Shown here piece after piece: positions 10,906 to 21,980 of a stretch of DNA of 64,000 nucleotides. The translations under genes and the position numbers were made by a program. This DNA comes from Ariolimax columbianus. Lineage: Eukaryota > Mollusca > Gastropoda > Stylommatophora > Arionidae. The DNA lies in assembly GCA_036924085.1 (NCBI GenBank), contig JAVGWX010000014.1, positions 34,601,936 through 34,665,935 of the forward strand, read 5' to 3'. The notes under the pieces are model-generated. The model did no database searches. It was given only the letters and a program-made list of their open reading frames with translations, and was not told the origin of the DNA. The first letter of the stretch is position 1. Each line of letters opens with the position of its first letter.

Positions 10906-11099
10906 GTGCTCTCAGTCTGTCAGTCATTTTACAGTGTTGGCGTTTTGAGTCAAATCAGGGTGACTACTGCTTACTCGAGTTGAAATCTGAAATTGTACGA
11001 AGAAGAAGATAACCTGTCCAGTTCACCCAGCAGTAAAACTAGGTTCTTTCAGATTAGAAGAATGGTCAGTGTTTTAGCAGTCTGTGTTTGTATCAACAG

Positions 11100-11323
11100 G
11101 TGACTTTAAGTTAGTCGGGTCTTGTGTCAGTAGCTATTGGGAGATGAAGAAGATGCTAGCTCCCGGCTGTGAGCCCATCACTATCGCACGCATCATGTCC
11201 GTACTAAGGCCACACATGCATGGCATGTGTAGTGCAGGGGCTGGTGGAGGAGGATTCATTTATGGGATCACGAAAGAGCCCAATTGTCACGAGTTTGTCA
11301 GACGGATCTTACAAGAACAAGAG
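11100..11323 (+). CDS. FCSK: L-fucose kinase, penultimate exon
   Basis: The acceptor is tatcaacag and the donor gtaagt. The 224-nt exon starts in phase 1 and ends in phase 0 (GAG). It encodes SYWEMKKMLAPGCEP, IMSVLRPHMHG and then SAGAGGGGFIYGITKEP. The glycine-rich GAGGGG is GHMP-kinase motif 3, which shapes the phosphate-binding part of the active site. APGCEP and the glycine motif are the strongest grounds for the fucokinase call. The preceding intron is 4.9 kb and the following one 7.1 kb, both filled with transposons. I see no internal stop or frameshift. Confidence 0.95.
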
Positions 11324-11424
11324 GTAAGTCTCTATAACTTTATGCTGCTTCTTGTTCTACCTTTTCTTGATTCAAGTTTAACCGCTACATGAACTATCTA
11401 AAAAAGGCCTATCATACTTTCTAA

Positions 11425-11735
11425 ATTTTTTTTTTGTTTGCGTTCGCTTTATTTCTCTAATCCTAAAGGTGGTATGAGTTGCACTGTGGTTTTTATTTGG
11501 CGCCTGTCGGCCCAGTGCATCCGACTTCAGCGTGCATTTGATGTAAGGGTCTGCTTCCTTCTGCATTTTCTAAGGGTTTGCTTCCCCGGGGTAACGGCCG
11601 GTGCTGTGGTGGAGATCTTCTTCTGCGTACGCAGTCAGACAGTAACCATTATTTTTTCGAATGTGGTGGGGATCAAACCCAGCTACTTCGGATTGTGAGT
11701 TGTGCGACTTAACCACTAGGCCACGCCATCACCTA
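11425..11735 (-). mobile_element. SINE1 copy carrying a 44-bp LINE-N insertion
   Basis: A minus-strand tRNA-derived SINE. It has a poly-T head on the + strand (its A tail), the body shared with 21,640-21,870 and 39,501-39,747, and the tRNA-like end (cttaaccactaggccacgcc). tactttct flanks both sides. It is split at 11,618-11,661 by a tiny LINE-N piece. Confidence 0.85.
11618..11661 (-). mobile_element. 44-bp LINE-N 3' terminal insertion
   Basis: The segment equals the extreme 3' end of LINE-N (ttcttctgcgtacgcagtca through attttttcgaa, minus orientation). It is flanked by a 13-bp duplication, tgtggtggagatc at 11,605-11,617 and tgtggtggggatc at 11,662-11,674. Confidence 0.9.
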
Positions 11736-11764
11736 CTCTTTCTACTTTCTTAGTTACTTAATTA

Positions 11765-13175
11765 CTCCTTTTCTACGTCCTTGTCCTTATTTTCCTGATA
11801 CGGAACCATGAAGTATCAAATTTATAATTTTACTGGACCTCGTGACGTGCCCATACCAAGCCATCTTTCGCCTTTTGATACCTGTGAACAGATCATCAAA
11901 AGGACTATTTGCATTTTCGATTCTTCGTCGTATTCCTACGTTCGTGACACGATCCTTATATGTAACATTTAAGAGTCTTCCAAAGCACCTCATTTCCATT
12001 GCATGTATTCTGTACTAGATATCTGCAGTAATGGTCCAAGTCTCACAGGCATACAAAAATATTGAGAGCACCAATGAGCGCATTAGTCTAATTTTTATGC
12101 TGAGGGCAAGCTACTTATCCTGCCATATGGGTTTCAAACGTGTAATCGCCACTATTGTCTGTGCTATTCTGGCAATTATCTCAGGCTGCGAGCTCTTATC
12201 ACTGATCAGTGATCGCAGATACTTGAACCGGTGTTCAACTTCGAGTTCCTGACCATTTGCTTTTATCACAGATGTAAACCATTCTGTGTTATTTGTCATC
12301 AGCCTTGTTTTCTCTGCATTTATCTTCATGCCACAGCTCTGTCCAATCTACTAATCAGCTCCTGGAGTTCCGTTTCCGTGCCTGCCAGAACATCTATATC
12401 ATCTGCAAATCGTAGGTTTGTAATCGTCTTGTCACCTATTCTGACTATACCAACATGTCCTTCGAGGGTCGCCTCCATTATTCTTTCCAGAATACATTGA
12501 AAAGTGTTGGAGAGAGTAAACAACCCTGTCTCACCCCAACATACATTGAAGAGTGTTGGAGAGAGTATAGAACCCTGTCTCACCCCAACAGACATTGAAG
12601 AGTGTTGGAGAGAGTATAGAACCCTGTCTCACCCCAACAGACATTGAAGCGTGTTGGAGAGAGTATACAACCCTGTCTCACCCCAACAGACATTGAAGAG
12701 TGTTGGAGAGAGTAAACAACCCTGTCTCACCCCAACAGACATTGAAGAGTGTTGGAGAGAGTAAACAACCCTGTCTCACCCCAACAGACATTGAAGAGTG
12801 TTAGAGAGAGTAAACAACCCTGTCTCGCCCCAACATACATTGAAGAGTGTTGGAGAGAGTATACAACCCTGCCTCACCCCAACAGACGTACAGAACCATT
12901 CGCCTAGTATTCCGTCTACAGAAACTGCATTTGACGCCTTCTCATAAAGGTTCTTTATTACCTTCACAATATTACTATTGATCTTGTAATGCTTCATTGT
13001 TGTCCAAAGCGCTGCATGCCATACTCTGTCGAACGCCTTTTTGAAATCGATGAAGACATGATATGTGTTGTTGATACTCAAAGTAATTCTCATTCAACAG
13101 ACGCAGATTAAATATCTGATCAGTGGTGCGAGGTAAGATACCATGATGCCGTAAATAATAATGCATTCCATTTAT
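11765..13175 (-). mobile_element. LINE-A copy with reverse transcriptase remnants
   Basis: Minus-strand fragments in order: TTDQIFNLRLLNE; VFIDFKKAFDRVWHAALW (RT motif A); VGVRQGCILSPTLFNV (motif B region, expanded into a tandem array); NLRFADDIDVLAG (the YxDD-equivalent catalytic motif); MKINAEKTRLMTN; and the tail MEMRCFGRLLNVTYKDRVTN and WYGHVTRS. Stops and frameshifts show that the copy is dead. It is the same family as 255-764. Confidence 0.9.
12487..12890 (-). repeat. 49-bp minisatellite inside LINE-A RT
   Basis: About eight units of cattgaagagtgttggagag plus the rest up to caccccaacag. On the minus strand one unit encodes VGVRQGCLLSPTLFNV, a single RT motif block. Because 49 is not a multiple of three, each added unit shifts the frame. 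Confidence 0.92.
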
Positions 13176-13685
13176 AGATAGTACGATAATAGGTATAAAC
13201 TTTAGGTTCCAGGTGATGTGTGCAGACATGGGAATGGAATTTATTTATGTGAAAGTAGACACAAGTAAAATGTTAGACAGAAGAGGTTTACATCTAAATG
13301 AGATAGGACAGCATGTTGTAGCAAAGTATATGTTTAATCATTGTGTTAGAAATTTAAACTAGCAAGGCCTATGAAGTATGAGAAAAAAGATAGGCCTACA
13401 ATAGGGTGCTATAGAGGATGTAGTCAAAGTAGAGAGTTGGGGTCAGGGAAGTGTGAAATAAGTAGTGGAAAAGCAAAAATCAAAATGATAAAGCAAAAGC
13501 AAAAAGTAGAAAAAAAACAAAATTACAAACTAAAATGTTTTTATGCAAATGTGAGAAGCATTGTAAATAAAAGAGAAGAATTGTAACTGTATGTAGAAGA
13601 AGAAAAACCAGAAATAATAAGGTTAACAGAATGATGGGCATATGGGGACATTGCAGATAGTGAACTTGAAATAGAGGAATATACA

Positions 13686-14069
13686 ATGTTAAGGAAAGAT
13701 AGGGTAGTTGGAGACAAGGCTAAGGGAGGTGGCGTTTTATTATACTATATAAATTCTGTTAATATAATGATCAAAGATGATTTATCATGTGGAAACAAAA
13801 ATGAAAGTGTATGGAGAGAAATAGAAAGTGGGGGTGAAAAAACAGTGATTGGAGTGTGCTATAGATGTCCATCAAGTCAAAAAGAGGAAGATGAGGAGCT
13901 GATTAGTAGCATAGCAAATGCAAGTGAAGGGAAATTATTATTAATGGGGGATTTCAACTATCCAGAAATAAAATGGGATATGGCAGAAGCCCTTGTAGAG
14001 TCAAAACCTTTTTTTAAGTGTATAACTGACAATTTGTTAATTCAACATGTAGAAGCAGCCACCACCTGA
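13686..14069 (+). pseudogene. LINE-D endonuclease domain fragment
   Basis: This 127-codon open segment is the best-preserved part of the LINE-D AP-endonuclease. It has RKDR, GVCYRCPS and GDFNYPEIKWD; the D and N of GDFN are catalytic in the family. An in-frame stop follows AATT, and the expected terminal histidine motif lies downstream in another frame. Confidence 0.8.
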
Positions 14070-15408
14070 GGCAAAAACACACTCGACTTAGTTTTTACTA
14101 CAGAGGAAAATATGATTGAAAACATTACTGTTGTGGGGAACTGTTTGGCTCAAGTGACCATCAAATCATCCGTTGGGATCTTTTTACAGAGAAAGAAGTA
14201 AACATAAACATGTGAACATACAACTACTTTAAGGCAAATGTTAAGAAGATGAAAGAGAGAGCGAGCCACATAATCGGGAAAGATATTGTCAAAAGAACAG
14301 ATGTTGAACAAGAGTGGCAGAGTTTTAAAACAGTTCTAGAACAGCTGAAAGAGGAATGTTTTCTATGTAGGGAGGTAAACCCCAAGCATAAAAAGTGGAT
14401 AACTAGATTTGTAGTGAAATGTAGAAGATCTAAAAATAAAGCATCGAAAAAATATTTAAAATATTTAGACAAGGAGAACATAGCCCAGAAAGTGAATAAA
14501 ACAGCAAAAATAGGCTTCAGAAAAAAACTTGCTCAAAGGATCAAGACTGACAGTAAAAGCTTCTTTTCTTATGTTAGAAATAAACAAAGAACGAAAGACA
14601 AAGTAGGCCCTCTAATCTACTCAATCAGTACTTTGGCACAGTCTACACAAAAGAGGACTGCTCCAAGATCCCAGAGCCTATAGATATCTTTCAAAGAGAC
14701 ATGGATACAGCGGGATTAAGTTCAATCTGTATTACAGAGGAAATGGTTTTTTAAAAATTGGAGGGGTTGAAAGTAGATAAATGTCCAGGTCAAGATGGTA
14801 TTCATCCAAAATTGCTGTTTGAAATTAGAGACCAACTAGCAAAACCATTGGCTATATTATGTTCTCAATCACTTACAAAAGGGATTGTCCCACTGGATTG
14901 GAAGGATGCAGGAGTGAGCCCCTTATTCAAAAAGAACAAAAAAATCAGATCCAGCAAATTATAGACCGGTGAGTTTACCGAGCATAGTCTGTAAATTATT
15001 TGTCAATAATCAAAGAAAACATTGTAATGCATTTAGACAAGTTTAATCTAATCAGAAATAGTCAGCATGGGTTTACTAGAGGGAGATCGTGCTTAACAAT
15101 TATATTAGAATTCATGGAGGAGGTTACTAAAATGATAGATAAAGGGGAGCCAGTGGATGTTATTTATCAAGATTTTGCAAAGTCCTTTGATAGAGTACCT
15201 CATCAAAGATTATTTTGAAAATTAAAATCACATGGAATAGGTGGGGAAGCTGCCAAATGAATTGAAAATTGGTTACGGGAAGAAGGCAGAGGGTGGGCAT
15301 AAATAAAGAGTACTCTGAGTGGTGTGAAGTAAAAAGTGGAGTGCCACAGGGCTCGGTTTTGGAACCAATTTTGTTCTTGATAAATATAAATGATTTGGAC
15401 ATTGATAT

Positions 15409-17505
15409 CTTCTTCTTCTTCTGCGTACGCAGTCAGACAGTAACCATTATTTTTTCGAAAAAAGCGGCGGTCATCCTGAGGCTCTCGCCACTGCCATAGA
15501 GCTTGTCTTGCAGTTCCACTGGTAATGGCCACATCTGCTCTCTCTGATCCTCGTATGTCGGGCAGTTCTGCAGCAGATGTTCAGCGGTCATTTTACCAGT
15601 ACCGCACGGGCATTCGTCGGTACCACCTATCTTCAATTTGTTGAATAGGTGGTACCTCAGTCTGTTGTGGCCAGTGCGAAGTGTGAAGACAACGACCTGC
15701 TCTCTTCGGTTCAACTGGTAATAGGCATCGTTTTTGGTGTAACCAGTATGTTCGGTTTCCCATTTGGTCATGTATCTGGCTTTGATAAGCCGTTTTGACT
15801 CTTCGTACGTCATACTGGTATCTGTTTGTGGTAGTCTTGCACCTTCTTTTGCCAGTCTGTCTGCCTCCTCGTTGCCTTGGATGTTACAGTGTGACGGAAC
15901 CCACTGTACCACTACCCTTTTTGGTGCGGACTGCTGGCACAGTTTGCAGAGTGCTGCTCTTAAGTCATTAAGCTCAGTGTTTTTCTGGCTTTTTAGCGCT
16001 GTGACTACGGCGAGAGCATCTGTCAGCAGGACTATATGGCTTTCATTTTCACTGTGTGTCACCATTTCTTCCACTGCCGCCCTCAGTGCCTCTGCCTCCG
16101 CTCTGAAATTGCTTGTGTACTTACCAGTAGCGAATGACAGTGTTATTTTTCTGCCATTTGGTAGGTTCAGGAATGCTCCTGCCCCTCCGTTCTGTGTTGT
16201 GTTTGTTACAGAACCGTCGGTGTATGCATGGGTCCAGTCCATGCTTGGGTAGCTTTTCGATATGAAGCTTAGGGTAGTATCTCTCCTTTCTTTTTCAGTC
16301 TGGCAGTTTTTGTTTCCAATACCTGGTATATTTTCTACCACCTCTGGAAATATATCCTGCCTCCAGGTAGGTTTTCGTACAGTAGTGATGGGTTTTGGTG
16401 TTGTTAGTGCGTTTATGGGATCTTCGTGCATCTTTGCTTTGGCTATTTCTGCAAAGTTTCTCCGCTTTAGTTTCCCATTTCCCAAATTGTTTAGTCTCTG
16501 GTGCATTGGATGGTCGGTCAGTCTTCGGAGTTTCTCTGACTGCAGCTGGGCTCTGCAGTCTCTTCTATCGGTCATGGATTGCAGTTTTGTAATCTTTTCA
16601 AGTTCTACAATTGGCGTTGACTTCATGCCACCTGTTATAATTCTCATGGCTTGGTTTTGAAGTTTGTTAACTTTATCGAATTTCGCCTTCGCTGCTGTTG
16701 TCCATGCCGCAATGCCATACTCGAGAACTGGTCTCACTCTTCCAGTATACAGTTTCTTTAGTATGCCTTCGTCTGCTCCCCAGCTTGTGCCAGCAAGTTT
16801 TCTCATGATCGCCATTCTTTCTCTGGCTTTCATTCGGTTTCTCTCAATCTGACTTTTCCATGTTATGCGCCGATCAAATGTGACTCCCAGATAGGTTGGG
16901 TTGTCGTTTGGCTGCAGGATTTTGCCATTTAGACTTAATTTGGTACTTTGGGGTTTTAATGAAAGCGAGAATATTGTGCATGTGGTTTTCTCCTCGTTTA
17001 TTTTGACCAGCCATGAGTTCGCCCACTCTTCCAGCGATGTTAGGGCCGTCTGCATCCGATTTCTTGCTATGGTGAGATTCTTTTCAGAGGTCCACATAGC
17101 CAGATCGTCTGCAAACATTGAGCTATGGACTCTTCTTGGTATATTCTCTGTAATATCGTTTATATATACCAGGAAGAGTGTGGGTGACAATACTCCCCCT
17201 TGGGGTACTCCCTGCTCGAGTGTCACCTTTTTGCTCATCTGCCCTTGTACTTGGACTCTGGCCGTTCTTTGTTTGAGGTAGTGGTTGATCCACTTGTACA
17301 TCTTCCCACAAACATCACTTCTTCTTAGCTTGACTCTAAGTCCATCTTTCCAGACTTTGTCAAATGCCTTTTCCAGATCCACCCAAACAGCTACTGTGTG
17401 TTTCTGTGCCTGGTAGGCATCTTCTATCTCCTGGGCTATGATGATGACCTGGTCCTCAGTGGATCTGTGCTGTCTAAAGCCGGCTTGCTGTGGAATTAGT
17501 ATTCG
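15409..17505 (-). mobile_element. LINE-N, longest copy, inserted into LINE-D
   Basis: A 2,097-bp minus-strand insertion with a 12-bp target-site duplication, ggacattgatat, at 15,397-15,408 and 17,506-17,517. It is open throughout, from IPQQAGFRQHRSTEDQ (5' breakpoint) to the stop near 15,433: about 690 element codons. Features are RT motif A (VWVDLEKAFDKVWKDGL), motif B (QGVPQGGVLSPTLF), FADD (residue ~145), RNase H (YTDGS, FRAEAEAL, LLTDALAV, NEEADRLAKEG; about residues 435-565) and a CCHC knuckle at the C-terminus. The endonuclease and N-terminal RT are missing, so it cannot move itself. The lack of stops points to recent insertion. Confidence 0.95.
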
Positions 17506-17517
17506 GGACATTGATAT

Positions 17518-18022
17518 GGGATCCATGATTGCAAAATTTGCTGATGACACAAAACTTTGCAGTAGTGTCTCATCTAAAGCAGAAGTGGATATATTGTGGT
17601 CAAATTTAGATAAAATTTAAGAATGGTCTGTAAACTGGCAAATGTACAGTCATCCACATAGGTAGATCCAATATGGAATATAATTACAGAATGGGCGAGA
17701 ACAATATTAGAAAGATAGATAAGGAAAGATACCTAGGGGTTATAATAGAGCATACAGGTAAGGTGAGTGAGCTAGTTCAGCTAGCAGTGAAAAAGGCAAA
17801 TGCAATGTAAGGTATGATAAAAAAAAATATTAAATATAGGAGCAAGGAAGTGAGTGGTGAATGCTTGGAATGCATTGCCACAGGAAGTAGTGGAGGCAAG
17901 CACAATTAATGCATTTAAGAATAACGCGCATAGCTTTTAGAGCAAGGAAATATAAATTAAACTGGTTGTATACAGACTCTGCCGAGTCTTCTAAACCAGT
18001 ATAAAGATGTGTTAAATTAAGT
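17518..18022 (+). mobile_element. LINE-D right part after the insertion
   Basis: It resumes the RT with FADDTKLCSSVSSKAEVD, EWSVNWQ, KERYLGVIIEHTGKVSELV and the terminal VVNAWNALPQEVVEA, then actggttgtatacagactct and the tail. Stops are present. Confidence 0.85.
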
Positions 18023-18214
18023 ATCAGGTCAGAGTAAAGATGGTTTTAGCATGGGGCCAGAATCACTGTTCTATTGAAACTGTCATCATAGGTGTCCCAG
18101 TCTCTGTAGACCATGCGCGTGTTGCGTCCTGTGAGTAGCCTCTCCAAGGTGCAAGCCTGGGTGCTGAATATTGAGACCATGGGCTGCCAAAACTGCAGGA
18201 TCCTGTATATAGAA

Positions 18215-18312
18215 TAAATTGGATGCGCATAGCTTTTGAGCAATGTAATGTAAATGAAACTGGTTGTATACAGACTCTGCAGTCTTCTAAACCAGAACAA
18301 TGACGTTAAGTT
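18215..18312 (+). mobile_element. LINE-D 3' end scrap
   Basis: gcgcatagcttttgagcaat, then aaactggttgtatacagact and ttaagtta: only about 100 bp of the 3' end. Confidence 0.75.
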
Positions 18313-18450
18313 ATGTCAGATTTCATGCACATTTCCACGTGTACCTTTTACTATTATACAGAGCTTGGAAATAGCGATAAATAATATTACATTGTATTTT
18401 GATATCAGATTTAATACAGATCTCCTTGTTTGTCTTTCATTATTCTACAG

Positions 18451-18519
18451 TGCTTAGAGGCTGTAGTTTACAATGCTGTTGTGGATGAAAGTGGTCTGAC
18501 AATCACTATTGAAGAATAA
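18451..18519 (+). CDS. FCSK: L-fucose kinase, terminal coding exon
   Basis: The acceptor is tgtctttcattattctacag. The 69-nt exon is in phase 0, matching the previous donor. It encodes CLEAVVYNAVVDESGLTITIEE and a TAA stop. The pattern V-D-x-x-G-L is found at the extreme C-terminus of fucokinases, which supports the assignment although the exon is short. The 3' UTR follows; attaaa at 18,683-18,688 or aataaa at 19,279-19,284 could serve as the poly(A) signal. Confidence 0.85.
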   Translation, partial: CLEAVVYNAVVDESGLTITIEE

Positions 18520-19490
18520 TATGTGGAGACAGGGAGACAGTGTTGGAATCTTACTCAGCTATGGAGCAGCATTTTCAGTTTGTCAAAAAAAAAACGTGAT
18601 GATCTTTTTTACAAGGATTTGTGGGAAAGTACTTATCTCAGGGGGAATTTGTGCTATATGTGCTTTATGTACATAAATATGTATTAAATACAGAAATAAC
18701 CTTAAATCATATATTGTATCATACCTACAGTAACCACAAAGCTGGATGTTGCGTTGCTGTCAGCTATTGACACCTTTAGAAACTACCACATACATTTTTC
18801 AGCTATCCCATATCAGTTTGTGACCTACTTACTGACTTACTCTCATATTCATAAACATTTATTTCAAATTTAAACCACCTTTTGATAGCAGCTGTAAGTG
18901 TTCATTTTATACCTTCTATTTATTGAATGACCACTTGGCCTAATATCTTTAAATGAGTTCAATTCTTTGTTCGCACAAGTATTAAAAGGTAATGGTAGTC
19001 CCATAGCAAGCCCAATGTGTTAGACTTTATTATACAAGGCCACAGTTTGTTTGCTGGTTGTGGTGGCCAGTTTCCTTCGTCAATGTGTTTCCTTGCTGCC
19101 AAGAAACAAAACGGAAGATACATACGAGAAATAATATCATCCCGAAATTGGCTGATACAACATGGGGAGCACAGCCAGATGTCCTCTGAGCAACAGCACT
19201 GACCCTGTTTTTCTTCGTAGCTGAGTACATCACACCAGTTCGGAACAACTCTGCACATGTTAAACTTATTGATACAGCAATAAATTAGACTGGCTTGATA
19301 GCTAGCTAGCTATAAGGTGAGTAAAATGTACTCCAACTGAAAAAATACATCCCATATATATAATCAGCATAGCGCCACCTGAGGCACAAAGAAGTGTCAC
19401 ATCAGAAATTGAAAGAGAGAAACAGGCAAACAATCCAAGACACCATATGTTTAAACACGAAGGGCAGTGAAGACTGAATTCTAAACAAAG
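18520..19490. other. FCSK 3' UTR and downstream spacer
   Basis: A/T-rich and without coding signal. 19,010-19,120 weakly resembles 32,970-33,060 (ggccacagtttgtttgctgg-type sequence). Confidence 0.5.
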
Positions 19491-19499
19491 TTTCTTACA

Positions 19500-19800
19500 G
19501 GCAAGACAGCCCCTGAAGACTGACTATTCCTGGAGAACGCAGCGTTGTAAAATGGATTGAACTGACAGATATCTCCTAGATCGAACTGCGAGAGAAAGCT
19601 GCGCTTGGACACAACTTGCCTTATGCAATATACAAGTCACTAAATTGACTCTGAACTGGTATATTACGATGCAGGAAGAATGGGGATACATGTATGATGA
19701 GACATGTGGCTGTGTGATCTACATAAGACCCAGCTCCACCTGTTGATCTGCCCAAACCTTCTGCAAACATGCAATATGGATGATATACTCAGTAGAGGAA
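19500..19800 (+). mobile_element. LINE-E C-terminal relic
   Basis: The frame reads VVKWIEL, then ELREKAALGHNLPYAIYKSL and GILRCRKNGDTC. It matches the LINE-E C-terminus at 30.19-30.58 kb (IELKEEAAPGHHLPYAVWKA). It is highly decayed and ends before a 14-G tract at 19,801-19,814. Confidence 0.65.
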
Positions 19801-19814
19801 GGGGGGGGGGGGGG

Positions 19815-21050
19815 AAACAAGACAATCTACATGACTGAACCTTGGAGACATGATGTCTGACATGATGCCACGACGAACACAGAAAGTAGGTAAGTACATC
19901 AGGTAGCGATTTACAGCCGGGTTGACTGGAGCGTGCCAGTAGCGGAAGTTAAACCTCCTAACCTTTGCCGTTAAAAGTGACCACTCTACAACTATGGCAA
20001 AGATGGCGCCATAACTGGCTGCGAGTCTACATTTCTTTACTATTTTGGATCATTATGGATGCCGCCAGACCACGTATTTGCCTGGAATTCACACTAGTCG
20101 ACGACTTACACTTGTGTTCACGGAAACGTGGTGTTGTTTTCCGTCTGGACTCGTTATTTCGTTCTTTTTTTGTGATTTCTTCCATCCGTTTATCCTGGTC
20201 TGGATGCCGGATGAATGGCACTATGCTTATACCTGTGTCGTATTTCACGGGTTAGTTCTGCCGGTTCACCTTCACGAATTTGGCGTGTGAGAATTTTAGA
20301 TGCTACTATGATGATCTGAATACAGCTGAGGAGAGATGCCAGACTCACTCACACGCTGAGTGTTGTCCATACGACCTCTTGTGGTTATCGAAAAGGCACG
20401 ACAAACTGCGTTAGATGCCATCCCAGCTTTCTACCCTGCGGGTTACATGTTTACGGAAAGGCTTCGGTGGTAACCGTGAGGCAAAATCTGCATCCTATGC
20501 TATCTCCAGTCGTCTCAATGAATGTCTTGCCACTGGCAAAAGGTAGCTTAGGCTCTGTGAGTGAGGTTGACAAAAGGCGCAGTTTCTTCCTCACTTTAAT
20601 CCAAATCACCGTGCAAGTCACCCATTTCAGCGGACACAGCAAGAGATACGGCTGTCCACACAGCTGAACAAAGAGAGTGGTCTTCATCACTTGTGATGGA
20701 CAACTATTACAACTATGCTGATCAGAGTGTTACCATGACCTGAAAGAGAAACAAAGAAGAGTAACATTATGACCTTCCTGTGGCATGTCATAAGAGATGA
20801 TTAATGAGTGCTGGACACAGGGCAGGCTACTCCATCCTGTAGGAACTAAGCCACAAAACTTCAATAGAAATGAGCAAGTCAACATTTTTTGACTTGGCAT
20901 GTATTTGTTGACGGCCCATCCTCCACAGGAAGCTGAAACAGTTTTTTTTGTTTGTTTATTGATTGAATTATTTGTTCACTTAGATCATCTACCCATAATG
21001 CAAGCAAATATTTCATTTTGCCATGTAGTGTAGCTCCTGTTGCAACTTAC
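19815..21050. other. Unassigned spacer
   Basis: No gene is supported. 19,890-19,930 has the short dispersed motif acatcaggta, then ttacagccgggt (see also 33,050 and 37,607). 20,790-20,870 is a relic of the 113-bp family. Confidence 0.45.
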
Positions 21051-21059
21051 ATTTTATTT

Positions 21060-21235
21060 TTGTCCTCGAACGAACACTGGGACATTACTTATATATGTTT
21101 TTATCACCAGCTTACATTGTTTTTGTCCCTGTGCGGTCACTGGGACATTACTTATATATGTTTTTATAACCAGCTTACATTTTGTTTTTGTCCTGATGCA
21201 GTTATGGGACATTACTTAAATATGTCTTTATTACA
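21060..21235. repeat. Minisatellite, ~62 bp x 3
   Basis: cagcttacat, then tttttgtcc and tgggacattacttatatatg, repeated three times. Confidence 0.85.
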
Positions 21236-21639
21236 AGCCTATGCTATATTTCACAAAGTATATCAAAGTTTATAAATATATATGACTGAAGACACCAGAA
21301 CTTGCAAACGGAAAAACATATCGAGCTGAAATTTTCACTGAACATTCTATGGCTGATATGTAGATCGGTGCAACTTATTTCAAGTTTCCATGTTATTTCC
21401 TTCCTGAGTTATGGGCATATGATCATTTCTTTGTATATTTCACGTATATAATTTTGTAGCCTAGAAGTGATGCAGCCAAATAATTTTACAAAAATACAAG
21501 AGTGTTTGGCGTGAGGGGGTTACATAATTTTTTAATTCCATCTATTTTTGGCTTTATTTATATTTTCTATCGAATTGTGTGTATTAAAATATTGTTATAT
21601 TTTACATTGGGCGAAGCTTAGTATTAAAGTAACATTTTA

Positions 21640-21870
21640 AAATTTTTTTTCTTATCCCCAAGGTGGTGTGCGTTGCATTGTGATTTTTATTTTGCGCCTG
21701 TCAGCCCAGTGCATCCGACTTCAGAACGCATTTTATGTAAGGGTCTGCTTCCTCCTGCATTTTCTAAGGGTATTGCTTCCCAGGGTAACAGCCGGTGCTG
21801 TGATGGGGATCGAACCCAGCACCTTCTGGTTGTGAGCCGTGTCACTTAACCACTAGTCCACGCCATCCCC
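21640..21870 (-). mobile_element. SINE1 copy
   Basis: A minus-strand tRNA-derived SINE. Its reverse complement has the A box tggactagtggttaa and the B box ggttcgatccc, and an A tail appears as T8 on the + strand. An imperfect duplication flanks it: aaagtaacattt on the left and aaagtaaaattt on the right. Confidence 0.88.
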
Positions 21871-21980
21871 AAAGTAAAATTTGAAAGAAAGAGAAGGGCA
21901 GGTTGAAGGTGGAAGAGATTGTAGATGGAAAGCAATCAATTTCTAGCAATCAAACCTTCAACTATCTCTGCTCTTACTCG

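Larger units (their letters stand above)
13205..18022 (+). mobile_element. LINE-D, CR1-like, longest copy (interrupted)
   Basis: Plus-strand order: RRGLHLNEIGQHVVAKYM (13,280-13,340; end of an esterase-like ORF1, as in CR1 elements); an endonuclease (13,540-14,200) with YANVRSIVNKREEL, GGGVLLYYI, GVCYRCPS and LLMGDFNYPEIKWD; an RT beginning CPGQDGIHPKLLFE (14,790); SQHGFTRGRS; VIYQDFAKSFDRVPH (motif A); SGVPQGSVLEPILF (motif B); then, after a 2.1-kb insertion, MIAKFADDTKLC. The 3' end is VVNAWNALPQEVVEA and the family tail. Multiple stops make it a pseudo-element. Confidence 0.9.

Noticed and set aside
15764..17281. Plus-strand open frames at 15.76-17.28 kb
   Set aside because: They are antisense shadows of the LINE-N ORF on the minus strand, and repeat with it at 3, 23 and 47 kb.
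19965..20255. A 96-codon frame with hydrophobic segments
   Set aside because: No start context, homology or splice sites; the opposite strand is open too.
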